18,328 nucleotides of DNA from an uncultured Prevotella sp. (GCA_905234355.1 CAJOHP010000076.1:1-18328), one strand, 5' to 3'. Numbered from the stretch's first letter, positions 1 through 8,904 are shown. Program-made: numbers and translations. The notes: generated by a model from the letters alone, not told the origin.

Positions 1-60
1 ATAGACGCTACAGGCGGCAAAGACCAGCCACGGCGCGTACTGGACTTCTTTGCGCGCTGA
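1..60 (+). CDS. C-terminal end of an unidentified upstream gene (partial)
   Basis: Frame 1 is open from the window edge to TGA at 58-60 and encodes 19 residues ending in RRVLDFFAR. Only 27 bases separate this stop from the porU start, and no Bacteroidetes-type promoter lies between them, so this gene is probably co-transcribed with porU. The fragment is too short to identify the family. A 60-base open frame could also occur by chance. Confidence 0.4.
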   Translation: MDATGGKDQPRRVLDFFAR

Positions 61-87
61 GGTATTTTATACATATATTAACAAGGT

Positions 88-3000
88 ATGAAGAAGATGA
101 GCAGCAAGCCGATGGCTATCTCCGTCGATAGAGGCATCGCAAGAGTATTAGCCCACCACCGCCGGCAGTTGGCGGCGGTCCTGATATATTTTTTCGTGGC
201 GTGGATGCCGGCAGCTGCGCAGTCCTTCTTCAATCTCACTGCCGACGAGGTGCGCATAGGCACGCAGCTGCCCCTTTTTACCCATGCCATAGCGCTGGGC
301 GAGGGCTATGCCGACTCTGTCTATGTGGTCAGCATCAAGTATCCAGAATTCATCGATATGTCGCAGGCCGATGCCGAGCGCGTGGCGCAGCTCTGTCCGG
401 AGCTGTTGCCCGAGATGCCCGTCATCGACCAGTATGTAGGTGTGTCGCGCAAGCGTGGCACCCTCTACCTGTCGTTTGTCCCTGTGGTGCTCCGTGACGG
501 CAAGCTGCAGAAGCTGGTCAGCTTCATGCTCGACGTCCAGGCCTTGCCCCGTTCAGCTCAGCACGCCCGGCGCCGTGCCGACGGCGGGTCGAAGCCAGCA
601 GAGCGCTATGCCGACCACTCCGTGCTTGCCACGGGGCGATGGGCCAAGATACGTGTGGCCGAGACGGGCATCTACCAGCTCACCGACGCCTTTATGCGCA
701 GTTGCGGATTCAGCCATCCCGACAGGGTGCGCGTCTATGGCTATGGCGGCAATCTGCAGCCGGCGAAGCTCGAGGGCGACTATCTCGCAGCTACCGACGA
801 CCTGCAGGAGGTGCCTACCTGCACCGTGGGCGGACGGCGTCTCTTCCGCGCCCTGGGTCCCGTAGGCTGGGCCTCAGACGCAGCCCTGAGTCGCACACGC
901 AACAACTACTCCCAGTATGGCTACTACTTCCTCACCGAAGCCGAGGGCGCCCCCCTGCAGGTGGACAGTGCCGCATTCGCCGGTGCGTTCTATCCGGCTC
1001 CCGAGGACTATCACTCGCTCCACGAGGTCGACGACTACGCCTGGTTTCATGGTGGCCGCAACCTCTATGAGAAAGAGGAACTGACCGTGGGCAAGGGACG
1101 CGACGTGCAGCTGCCGGCCTACTCCGCCTTAGGCACGCTGGTCGTGCAGCTGTCGTTCGACGGACCTTTCAAGGCGACCGTTGCCGTCAACGGCACTGCG
1201 GTGGGCAGTATCAGCGCTACAAGCAAGCCCGACCAGTATACCATGGCCTTTGCCCAGCAGTGGAGCTTCAGGACCGAGGCACTCGAGCAGACCAACACCG
1301 TCACCATCACCCAGACAGAAGGCTCGACCGTGAGACTCGACTACATCAGCATCGTGAGCAACGAGCCCAAGGCCATGCCGAGGCTCTCGGCAGAATCCTT
1401 CCCCACGCCAGAGTATGTCTATGGCATCACCAACCAGGACCACCATGCCGACACGGCTGTCGACATGGTCATCATCATACCCACCAGTCAACAGGTCCGT
1501 GCACAGGCCGAACGCCTGAAGGAGATGCACGAGCAGATGGATGGTCTGCGCGTGCGCATCGTCCCGGCCGACGAGCTCTTCAACGAGTACTCCAGCGGCA
1601 CCCCCGATGCCAACGCCTACCGTCGCTACCTGAAGATGCTCTATGACCGGGCTCAGAGCGATGCCGACATGCCCCGCTTCCTGCTCCTCTTCGGCGATGC
1701 GGCATGGGACAACCGCATGCTGCTGAGCGACTGGCGCTCGTGTTCGCCAGACGACTTCCTGCTCTGCTACGAGAGCGAAAACTCCTTCAGCGAGGTCTAC
1801 TGCTACGTCAGCGACGACTACTTCTGCCTGCTCGACGACGGCGAGGGCGAGCGTCTGAAGGACCACGACAAAATCGACGTGGCCGTGGGGCGGCTCACCG
1901 CACGTACAGCAGAGCAGGCCAAGACCATGGTCGACAAGACCATAGCCTACCGCCGCAACGACTATGCCGGAGCCTGGCAGAACACCTTGTGCTTTATGGC
2001 CGACGACGGCAATAACAATGTGCACATGGAAGGCGCTGAGGAAGTGCTCGGCGCCGTGCTCGAAGAGAATGCCCGCTTCAACGTGAAGAAAATCTACTGG
2101 GACAGCTACACCCGCACCCAGTCGTCGACGGGCAACAGCTATCCCGACGTAGAGTCGGCCATCAGGCAGCAGATGCGCAGCGGCGCGCTCATCATGAACT
2201 ACTCGGGCCACGGTGCACCCTACTGCATCTCCCACGAGCGTGTGCTGCTGCTCAGCGACTTTGCTGCAGCCACCTCGCAGCGGCTCCCGCTGTGGATTAC
2301 GGCCTCGTGCGACATCATGCCCTTCGACGGACAGGATGAGAACATCGGCGAGACGGCCATGTACAACAAGAATGGCGGTGCCATCGCCTTCTTCGGCACC
2401 ACGCGCACCGTCTATTCCGACCGCAACAAGCGCATCAACCGGGCCTTTACCCGCCGTGTGCTGGGCTATACCGACGGCAGGCGCAACACCCTGGGCGAGG
2501 CGGCCATGCAGGCCAAGAACGCACTCGTCACCGGTACGAAGGACGACGGGAGCGACCAGTCCGAGAACCATCTGCAGTACACCCTCCTGGGCGACCCCGC
2601 CCTCGTGCTGGCCATGCCCACCATCGAGGCACGCATCGACAGCATCAACGGGGTACCCGTAGGCCAGGGCACGCAGCAGCTCGTCGCCGGGCAGCAGGCC
2701 ACTGTCAGCGGATGCATACCCGGTTACGACAGCTTCGACGGTGTGCTGACCATCACCATACGCGATGTGGAGAAAGAAGTGGTGTGCAAGAAAAACAATG
2801 TCGAGACCAACGACAATGGTGTCGTCTTCGTATTCAAAGACCGTCTGAACACCATCTACAGCGGTTCTGACAGCATCCATGGAGGCCGCTTCAGCATACG
2901 CTTTGCCGTGCCTCGCGACATCAGCTTCTCCGACGATGCGGGGCAGATGCTCCTCTATGCCGTGGACAAAAGCAAGACGCTCATGGCCAACGGACGCAAC

Positions 3001-3705
3001 GAGTCGTTTGTCATGGTGGGCACAGAGGACCAAGCCAACGACGGCGTGGGACCGGCCGTCTACTGCTACCTCAACAGCCCGGCCTTTACCAACGGCGGCA
3101 CTGTCAACGCTACGCCCTTCTTCTATGCCGAGCTCTCCGACAAGGACGGCATCAATGCGGCGGGCAGCAGCATAGGCCATGACATCGAACTGATAGTCGA
3201 CGGCGACATGACCCGCACCTACAACCTCAACGACGCCTTCCAGTACAGTTTCGGCGACTTTCGCTCCGGCACCGTGGGCTACAGCCTGCCAGCGCTTGCC
3301 CCTGGAGCACACAAGCTCGTATTCCGTGCATGGGACGTGCTCAACAATCCCTCTACGGCCGAGCTCTCCTTCTATGTCGACCCGAAGCAGGAGCCCAGCA
3401 TAGCCAGTGTGTCCTGCACGAAGAACCCGGCCACCACCTCCACCACCTTCATCATCAACCACGACCGCGCAGGCAGTCAGATGGACGTGGTGCTCGAGGT
3501 CTACGACTTCTCCGGCCGCAAGCTTTGGGAACGCGCTGAGAGCGGACTGCCCACCGACCAGACCTACACGCTCAACTGGGACCTCACCACCTCGTCGGGT
3601 AGCAGGCTCAAGACCGGCGTCTACTTCTATCGCGTGCTCGTCAGTAGCAATGGCAGCTCACAGGCATCGGAGGCTCACAAGCTCATCATCATCGGAGGGA
3701 ATTAG
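88..3705 (+). CDS. porU: PorU, type IX secretion sortase (C25/gingipain-family peptidase)
   Basis: PorU is the outer-membrane sortase of T9SS. It cleaves the C-terminal signal of secreted cargo and helps attach cargo to lipopolysaccharide, working with PorV, PorQ and PorZ. The 1205-aa product has a signal peptide with a long basic n-region and hydrophobic core, cleaved near MPAAA/Q about residue 45. An N-terminal domain (about 46-170) follows, then a beta-rich region beginning ERYADHSVLATGRW at 172. The C25 peptidase domain covers about 459-847, with the catalytic pair His708 (NYSGHG) and Cys741 (TASCD). Ig-like repeats come next, and a full T9SS sorting-type domain occupies about 1103-1205 (YDFSGRKLW, then TGVYFYR). 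The length is close to that of Porphyromonas gingivalis PorU (about 1158 aa, from memory). A second ATG at 97 is an alternative start. It heads the porU-porU paralogue-porV-ispF series. Confidence 0.9.
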   Translation: MKKMSSKPMAISVDRGIARVLAHHRRQLAAVLIYFFVAWMPAAAQSFFNLTADEVRIGTQLPLFTHAIALGEGYADSVYVVSIKYPEFIDMSQADAERVAQLCPELLPEMPVIDQYVGVSRKRGTLYLSFVPVVLRDGKLQKLVSFMLDVQALPRSAQHARRRADGGSKPAERYADHSVLATGRWAKIRVAETGIYQLTDAFMRSCGFSHPDRVRVYGYGGNLQPAKLEGDYLAATDDLQEVPTCTVGGRRLFRALGPVGWASDAALSRTRNNYSQYGYYFLTEAEGAPLQVDSAAFAGAFYPAPEDYHSLHEVDDYAWFHGGRNLYEKEELTVGKGRDVQLPAYSALGTLVVQLSFDGPFKATVAVNGTAVGSISATSKPDQYTMAFAQQWSFRTEALEQTNTVTITQTEGSTVRLDYISIVSNEPKAMPRLSAESFPTPEYVYGITNQDHHADTAVDMVIIIPTSQQVRAQAERLKEMHEQMDGLRVRIVPADELFNEYSSGTPDANAYRRYLKMLYDRAQSDADMPRFLLLFGDAAWDNRMLLSDWRSCSPDDFLLCYESENSFSEVYCYVSDDYFCLLDDGEGERLKDHDKIDVAVGRLTARTAEQAKTMVDKTIAYRRNDYAGAWQNTLCFMADDGNNNVHMEGAEEVLGAVLEENARFNVKKIYWDSYTRTQSSTGNSYPDVESAIRQQMRSGALIMNYSGHGAPYCISHERVLLLSDFAAATSQRLPLWITASCDIMPFDGQDENIGETAMYNKNGGAIAFFGTTRTVYSDRNKRINRAFTRRVLGYTDGRRNTLGEAAMQAKNALVTGTKDDGSDQSENHLQYTLLGDPALVLAMPTIEARIDSINGVPVGQGTQQLVAGQQATVSGCIPGYDSFDGVLTITIRDVEKEVVCKKNNVETNDNGVVFVFKDRLNTIYSGSDSIHGGRFSIRFAVPRDISFSDDAGQMLLYAVDKSKTLMANGRNESFVMVGTEDQANDGVGPAVYCYLNSPAFTNGGTVNATPFFYAELSDKDGINAAGSSIGHDIELIVDGDMTRTYNLNDAFQYSFGDFRSGTVGYSLPALAPGAHKLVFRAWDVLNNPSTAELSFYVDPKQEPSIASVSCTKNPATTSTTFIINHDRAGSQMDVVLEVYDFSGRKLWERAESGLPTDQTYTLNWDLTTSSGSRLKTGVYFYRVLVSSNGSSQASEAHKLIIIGGN

Positions 3706-3814
3706 GAGCAACGGAGCAGAGGCTACTCATCAAGCCACAATGAAAGCAGTCTGTCGCCAGAACTTCCGGCCACAAGAACTGCCCGAAATAGAAACGAACT
3801 AAAAAACAAGCAAT

Positions 3815-6800
3815 ATGAGGAAATTCTACCTTTCGCTATTATTGGGCCTCTTAGGCAGCACGACGCTGCTGGCCGCCCAGCGTTATGCCGACCACTCCGT
3901 ACTGGCCAGTGGGCGGTGGGTCAAGATGCGCGTGCCACAGACGGGCATCTACCAGATCACCGACTCGCTCGTGAGTGCCGCCGGTTTTGCCGATGCCTCC
4001 AAGGTGCGTGTCTATGGCTACGGAGGAACCATGCAGCCCGAGAAAATCACCAGCGCATTCCTGCAGCTCTACGACGACCTGCACGAGGTGCCCACCTTCG
4101 AGCAGGACGGACACAGGCTCTTCCATGCCATGGGACCCGTGAGCTGGAGCTCGGCCACAGCGACGGCACGCACGCGCAACCCCTATTCCGACTATGGCTA
4201 CTATTTCCTCACCGACTGCGACGACGACGGGCAGACACCAGCCATGATGGCCGACAGCGCCGCCTTTGCCAAGTCTTTCTATCCATCGCCCACCGACTAC
4301 CACGAGCTCTATGAGGTCGACGACTTCGCCTGGTTTGCCGGAGGACGCAATCTCTACGACCACAGGCTCTTTGCCATCGGCGTGCCCTACACCTACGAGG
4401 TGGCGGCCAGCGACTCCACGGGCACGCTCACCATCTCGCTCAGCTTCGACTATACCTTCCAGGCCACCGTACAGGTCAACGGCGTAGAGGTAGGCACACT
4501 CGACGCCGCCACCACCAGCGTCATCAGCAAGGACAAGGACCGCAAGGACCAGCTCGTCGACATCTATGCACTGGCCGGACAGTATGTCTGGAACCTGCAG
4601 GTGAAGGACATCCTCAAGCCCATGAACACCATCACCATCACCCAGACATCGGGCAAGAACGTGCGACTGGACTATATCTCCCTGCGCAGCGTCAGTCCCA
4701 AGCCCATGCCACAGCTTGCCGGCAGCACCTTCCCCACGCCCGAGCTCATGGGACCAGTGCTCAATCAGGACCTGCATGCCGACGGACCGGCCGACATGGT
4801 CATCATCATCCCCGCCAGCCGCCATCTCGAGGCTGAGGCCGAGCGTCTGGCCGAGATGCACCGCACAGCCGACGGACTGCGCGTACGCATCGTCGACGCC
4901 GGACAGCTCTTCAACGAGTTCAGCAGCGGCACACCCGACGCCAACGCCTACCGACGCTACCTGAAGATGCTCTACGATCGCGCCGAGACCAACGCCGACC
5001 GCCCACGCTACCTCCTGCTCTTCGGCGACGGAGCATGGGACAACCGCATGCGCCTGGACGACTGGCGCACGGAGTCGACCGACAACTTCCTGCTCTGCTA
5101 CGAGAGCGACAACAGCTACAGCGAGACGAAGTGCTTCGTCAGCGACGACTACTTCTGCCTGCTCGACGACAATGAGGGCAGCGACATAAACCGCAAGGAC
5201 GTCATCGACGTGTCCGTGGGACGCTTCCCCGTGCGCACCGTCGAGGAGGCACGCGTGCTCGTCGACAAGACCATCAGCTACCGTCTTGGCGAGCATGCCG
5301 GTGCATGGCAGAACACGCTCTGCTTCATGGGCGACGACGGCAACAACAATATGCACATGGACAATGCCGAGAAGGTCATCACTGCCCTGCAGGACCATGG
5401 ACTGGCCGAAGCCTTCGACATACGCAAGATATACTGGGACGCCTTCAACCGCGTCAGCAGTACATCCGGCGACCGCTATCCCGACGTGGAGCGGCTTATA
5501 CGCCAGCAGATGCGCGACGGAGCACTCGTGATGAACTACACGGGCCATGCCAAGCCCGAGGCCATATCGCACGAGATGGTGCTGCACATCACCGACTTTG
5601 CCGACTCCATCTCCCCGCGCCTGCCCCTGTGGTTTACAGCCTCCTGCGACATCATGCCCTTCGACGGACAGACGGCTACCATCGGCGAGCGCGCCATGCT
5701 CAACCCCCATGGCGGCGCCATCGCCTTCTTCGGCACGGCACGCACAGTATATGCCTACTACAACCAGTTCATCAACCGTGAGTTCACCCTCGCCCTCTTC
5801 GGCCGCGACACCGAGGGCCGCCGCTACACTATCGGCGATGCTGCCCGCCTGGCCAAGACCAACGTGATGCTCAACAGCGAGGACCGCACGGAGAACAAGT
5901 TCCAGTACACCCTCTTGGGCGACCCCGCCCTCGTCCTGGCCGCCCCCACCGAGCAGGTGTCCATCGACCGTATCAACGGACAGGCACCCGCCGATGCCAT
6001 GCAGCGGCTCACGGGCGGTGCTCCTGTCACCGTCGAGGGGTCGCTGCCCGGACACAGCGACTTCAACGGCGTGGTCACACTTACGCTGCGCGACGCCGAG
6101 GAGACCATCACCGGACTGCGCAACGACGCTGCCTCGGCCGACACCGCCATCGTCTTCCGCACACGGCAGCACACCGTCTATGTGGGGTCCGACAGTATCG
6201 TCGACGGACACTTCCGCTTCACCTTTGCACTTCCCATCGACGTGAGCTACTCCGACAATACTGCACAGCTACTGGCCTATGCCGTCAACAACGACCGCAC
6301 ACTCAGCGCACATGGCGAGGACACCAGCTTCATACTCGGCAGCGGCAACGAGGTGGCCTTCGAGAGCGACGGGCCTGTCATCAGCTGCTATCTCAACGAC
6401 ACCACCTTCCATAGCGGCAACACCGTGGGACAGCTCGCACGCTTCGTGGCCGACATCTACAGCGAGCAGGGCATCAACGCAGCAGGTACCAGCTTCGGAC
6501 ACGACATGGAGCTCGTCATCGACGGCAAGATGCAGTACACCTATTCACTCAACAACTACTTCGCCAACACCTTCGGCGACTACCGCCGGGGCATCGTAAG
6601 CTACACACTGCCCGTGCTGCCCGCAGGACTCCACAACCTGCGATTCAGGGCATGGGACGTCTACAACAACTCTGCCACCGTCGAGTTCCAGTTTGTCGTC
6701 GACCCCAACTACCTCGACGGCATCGACGACCTGCAGGCTCCCTCAGCAGCACCGGCCGGCGGACAGCAGCTCTTCGACGCCTCCGGCCGACGCCTCGGTG

Positions 6801-6883
6801 CAGGCAGCAGCGCCCGCACAGGACTCTACATCTACCGCGACTCCAGCGGACAGGTGAAGAAAATGATGAAGGCCGGACAATAA
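3815..6883 (+). CDS. PorU paralogue, C25-family peptidase lacking the N-terminal domain
   Basis: This 1022-aa protein is clearly homologous to the upstream PorU along most of its length. A short signal peptide (MRKFYLSLLLGLLGSTTLLA) is cleaved just before QRYADHSVLASGRW, which matches residues 172 onward of PorU. The roughly 125-residue N-terminal domain of PorU is therefore absent. The C25 domain covers about 327-712, with His578 (NYTGHA) and Cys611 (TASCD) at the same 33-residue spacing as in PorU. The Gly after the catalytic His in PorU is Ala here. The C-terminus lacks the full sorting-type domain and ends in a short tail (LFDASGRRLG, then GLYIYR). The gene lies 109 bases after porU with no recognisable promoter between them, which suggests one transcript. 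It may be a second sortase with other targets, an accessory subunit, or a redundant copy. The intact reading frame argues against a pseudogene. Confidence 0.8.
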   Translation: MRKFYLSLLLGLLGSTTLLAAQRYADHSVLASGRWVKMRVPQTGIYQITDSLVSAAGFADASKVRVYGYGGTMQPEKITSAFLQLYDDLHEVPTFEQDGHRLFHAMGPVSWSSATATARTRNPYSDYGYYFLTDCDDDGQTPAMMADSAAFAKSFYPSPTDYHELYEVDDFAWFAGGRNLYDHRLFAIGVPYTYEVAASDSTGTLTISLSFDYTFQATVQVNGVEVGTLDAATTSVISKDKDRKDQLVDIYALAGQYVWNLQVKDILKPMNTITITQTSGKNVRLDYISLRSVSPKPMPQLAGSTFPTPELMGPVLNQDLHADGPADMVIIIPASRHLEAEAERLAEMHRTADGLRVRIVDAGQLFNEFSSGTPDANAYRRYLKMLYDRAETNADRPRYLLLFGDGAWDNRMRLDDWRTESTDNFLLCYESDNSYSETKCFVSDDYFCLLDDNEGSDINRKDVIDVSVGRFPVRTVEEARVLVDKTISYRLGEHAGAWQNTLCFMGDDGNNNMHMDNAEKVITALQDHGLAEAFDIRKIYWDAFNRVSSTSGDRYPDVERLIRQQMRDGALVMNYTGHAKPEAISHEMVLHITDFADSISPRLPLWFTASCDIMPFDGQTATIGERAMLNPHGGAIAFFGTARTVYAYYNQFINREFTLALFGRDTEGRRYTIGDAARLAKTNVMLNSEDRTENKFQYTLLGDPALVLAAPTEQVSIDRINGQAPADAMQRLTGGAPVTVEGSLPGHSDFNGVVTLTLRDAEETITGLRNDAASADTAIVFRTRQHTVYVGSDSIVDGHFRFTFALPIDVSYSDNTAQLLAYAVNNDRTLSAHGEDTSFILGSGNEVAFESDGPVISCYLNDTTFHSGNTVGQLARFVADIYSEQGINAAGTSFGHDMELVIDGKMQYTYSLNNYFANTFGDYRRGIVSYTLPVLPAGLHNLRFRAWDVYNNSATVEFQFVVDPNYLDGIDDLQAPSAAPAGGQQLFDASGRRLGAGSSARTGLYIYRDSSGQVKKMMKAGQ

Positions 6884-6912
6884 AAAGGCTGTTCGCGCGT
6901 TCTTAATGGAGT

Positions 6913-8088
6913 ATGGACAAGAATAAGCTCAGACTACTATCTGTGGCGATGCTGTCGGCCACCGCGCTGACAGCATCTGCCGACGACGACGACAAGACCT
7001 CGATGTTCAACCCCGTGGAACATGCCGTCATCTCGCAGACCATAGCCCCCGATGCGCGCGCCGCCGGCATGGGCGACGTGGGTGCCGCCACCGACCCCGA
7101 CGTCAACTCGCAGGCATGGAACCTGGCCAAGTACCCCTTCTGTATCAGCCGTGCCGGCGTGGCGCTCAACTACACCCCGTGGCTCCGTCAGCTGGTCAAC
7201 GACATCGACCTGGCTTACGTCGCAGGCTACTACCGCATAGGCGACTACTCGGCACTCTCCGGCTCCCTGCGCTACTTCTCCCTCGGCGAGGTCTACACCA
7301 GCGAGGCTGAGAACGCACTCACCGTGAAACCCTACGAGATGTCTGTCGACGTGGCTTACTCACGCATGCTCAGCGAGACCTTCTCGCTCGGCGTCGGACT
7401 GCGATGGATATACAGCGACCTACGCTACGACTACAGCGAGGACTCCAAGCCCGCATCGGCCTATGCAGCCGACATCGCCATGTACTACAACAACTACCTG
7501 CAGCTGGGCAACCGCGAGTGCCAGCTCGGACTGGGACTCGTGGCCAGCAACATCGGCTCGAAGATATCCTACTACGGCGACGAGGAGAGCCAGTTCATCC
7601 CGGCCAACCTGCGCCTGGGTGCCTCGCTCATGGTGCCTGTCGACGAGTGGAACCGATTCTCCATCTCGGCCGATGCCAACAAGCTCATGGTGCCCACCGT
7701 GCCCAAGCAGGAGGTGGAAGAGTCCAACAGCGACTATCAGGACCGTGTGCGCCGCGAGTATAGCGACGTGGGTAGCATCAGCGGCATCTTCAAGAGCTTC
7801 GGCGATGCTCCAGGCGGATTCAAGGAGGAGATGGAGGAGATACAGTGGAGCGTGGGCGCGGAGTATGTCTATCACGACCAGTTCTCCCTCCGGGCTGGCT
7901 ATCACCATGAGGCTGAGTCGAAAGGCAACCGTAAGTACTTCACCGTGGGCGGTGGCTTCCGCATGAGCGTCTTCTCGCTCGACGTGGGCTACGTCATCTC
8001 CACAGCACAGTCCAACCCCCTCGACCAGACACTGCGTTTCACCCTTGCCTTCGACATGGACGGCATAAAAGACTTGCTGAGACGATGA
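6913..8088 (+). CDS. porV: PorV (LptO), type IX secretion outer-membrane channel/shuttle protein
   Basis: PorV is a FadL-like outer-membrane beta-barrel. In T9SS it collects cargo from the translocon and delivers it to the PorU-containing attachment complex. The 391-aa product starts with a signal peptide cleaved near TASA/DDDD. The family signature follows at about residues 35-75 (FNPVEHAVISQTIAPDARAA, then GMGDVGAATDPDVNSQAWN). The remainder is alternating beta-strand sequence ending in a barrel-like strand (LRFTLAFDM). The length agrees with the family (about 390 aa). It starts 29 bases after the PorU paralogue and overlaps ispF by four bases. Placement beside porU is conserved in T9SS-positive Bacteroidales (from memory), which strengthens both assignments. 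Confidence 0.93.
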   Translation: MDKNKLRLLSVAMLSATALTASADDDDKTSMFNPVEHAVISQTIAPDARAAGMGDVGAATDPDVNSQAWNLAKYPFCISRAGVALNYTPWLRQLVNDIDLAYVAGYYRIGDYSALSGSLRYFSLGEVYTSEAENALTVKPYEMSVDVAYSRMLSETFSLGVGLRWIYSDLRYDYSEDSKPASAYAADIAMYYNNYLQLGNRECQLGLGLVASNIGSKISYYGDEESQFIPANLRLGASLMVPVDEWNRFSISADANKLMVPTVPKQEVEESNSDYQDRVRREYSDVGSISGIFKSFGDAPGGFKEEMEEIQWSVGAEYVYHDQFSLRAGYHHEAESKGNRKYFTVGGGFRMSVFSLDVGYVISTAQSNPLDQTLRFTLAFDMDGIKDLLRR

Positions 8089-8573
8089 CAGGACTGCGTG
8101 TAGGCTTCGGCTTCGACGTTCACCGGCTGGCGGCCGGGCGCGAGCTGTGGATGGGCGGCATTCGCATCCCTTACGAGCAAGGACTGCTGGGCCACAGCGA
8201 CGCCGACGTGCTGCTGCACGCCGTGAGCGACGCGCTGCTTGGCGCGGCCAACATGCGCGACATAGGCTATCACTTCCCCGACACGAGCAGCGAGACGCTC
8301 GGCATGGACAGCAAGGTCATCCTCAGCAGGACCATCGAGCTCATAGCCACCAAGGGCTACCGCCTCGTCAACATCGACGCCACCATCTGCGCCGAACAGC
8401 CCAAGATGAACCCGCACATCCCGCTGATGCAGCAGACGATGGCTCAGGTCATAGGCTGCGACCCGGATCAGGTCAGCATCAAGGCCACCACCACCGAGCG
8501 GCTCGGGTTCACCGGACGGCAGGAAGGCATCGCTGCCTACGCCACCGTGCTCATAGAGAAGCAGGAGGCATGA
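8085..8573 (+). CDS. ispF: IspF, 2-C-methyl-D-erythritol 2,4-cyclodiphosphate synthase
   Basis: IspF is the MEP-pathway enzyme that turns CDP-methylerythritol 2-phosphate into methylerythritol cyclodiphosphate with release of CMP. It acts as a cytosolic homotrimer. The 162-aa product is full length for the family. It shows the metal site Asp11 and His13 (GFGFDVHRL) and His45 (GHSDADVLLHA). It also has the conserved stretches DIGYHFPDT (about 59-67) and the C-terminal KATTTERLGFTGR. Its ATG overlaps the porV stop as ATGA, so its translation is probably coupled to porV. No separate ribosome binding site is evident. A hairpin terminator begins about 35 bases after its stop, which makes it the last gene of the T9SS operon. 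Confidence 0.97.
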   Translation: MTGLRVGFGFDVHRLAAGRELWMGGIRIPYEQGLLGHSDADVLLHAVSDALLGAANMRDIGYHFPDTSSETLGMDSKVILSRTIELIATKGYRLVNIDATICAEQPKMNPHIPLMQQTMAQVIGCDPDQVSIKATTTERLGFTGRQEGIAAYATVLIEKQEA

Positions 8574-8607
8574 GAACTCTCGCACGACCTCGTCGTTATT
8601 TCGCCAT

Positions 8608-8639
8608 AGCGGACAGACTTTACGCCTGTCCGCTTTTTT
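8608..8639 (+). terminator. Rho-independent terminator after ispF
   Basis: A perfect 9-bp inverted repeat, AGCGGACAG (8608-8616) and CTGTCCGCT (8626-8634), encloses a 9-base loop and runs into a T tract (8634-8639). This is a textbook intrinsic terminator closing the porU-ispF unit. Its core matches the dispersed repeat found at 12.5 and 18.2 kb at 18 of 21 positions. Confidence 0.88.
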
Positions 8640-8640
8640 G

Positions 8641-8810
8641 TATGGTGGGTTCTATTAATTCGCTTTGGCAGATTTCTGAGCTATTTTGGTTCCCATTTTG
8701 TAAGTGGAAGAAGGAGTGTAGCGGGCTACACGACTGATGAGAAAGATGGCAAAAGGTTAATACTCCATCTATGCCAACACAAACCGTGGGAATTAATAGA
8801 ACCCACCATA
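8641..8810. mobile_element. 170-bp MITE-like element with perfect 21-bp terminal inverted repeats
   Basis: The left end (8641-8661, starting TATGGTGGGTTCTATTAA) and the right end (8790-8810) are perfect reverse complements over 21 bp. The 128-bp interior has no credible gene. It includes a small palindrome, GTGTAGC/GCTACAC, at 8716-8731, and weak extra pairing next to the ends. Both outermost dinucleotides are TA, which would fit an IS630/mariner-type TA target duplication with 19-bp ends, but TA is part of the palindrome, so this cannot be proved here. It sits exactly between the ispF terminator and the next promoter. It could also be a non-mobile long hairpin. Confidence 0.6.
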
Positions 8811-8839
8811 TGCCATCGGGACAGGCACAAGGAGCGCCC

Positions 8840-8847
8840 GGGGGGGG
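8840..8847. repeat. Run of eight G upstream of the PCMD operon promoter
   Basis: A homopolymer of eight G lies 26 bases upstream of the TTTG promoter element at 8874. Such runs can slip during replication. A change in length here could alter spacing of upstream regulatory DNA, but no operator is recognised. Confidence 0.4.
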
Positions 8848-8873
8848 AAACACGAAAAGAATAGCCGAAATAG

Positions 8874-8904
8874 TTTGCCGTTTGGCAAAAAAAGCGTAAC
8901 TTTG
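8874..8904 (+). promoter_or_regulatory. Bacteroidetes-type promoter of the PCMD/barrel operon
   Basis: TTTG at 8874-8877, a 19-base spacer, and TAACTTTG at 8897-8904 match the -33 TTTG / -7 TAnnTTTG consensus of the Bacteroidetes primary sigma factor. The predicted transcription start is near 8911, giving a 5' leader of about 56 bases. The sequence just downstream (TTTGCACTCGGTTATGCTG) closely resembles that at the promoter near 12.88 kb. Confidence 0.8.

Noticed and set aside
1129..3462. Long minus-strand open frame opposite porU, and similar ones at 3851-6211, 10809-12503 and rightward at 16367-17866 opposite porX
   Set aside because: They mirror high-GC coding DNA with biased third positions. 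Their translations are low-complexity Val/Gly/His/Ala-rich with no recognisable domain, while the opposite strand encodes clear families.
88..6883. The two porU-type genes as one gene split by a frameshift
   Set aside because: Each has its own signal peptide and its own complete catalytic domain, and they align to each other rather than to consecutive parts of one protein.
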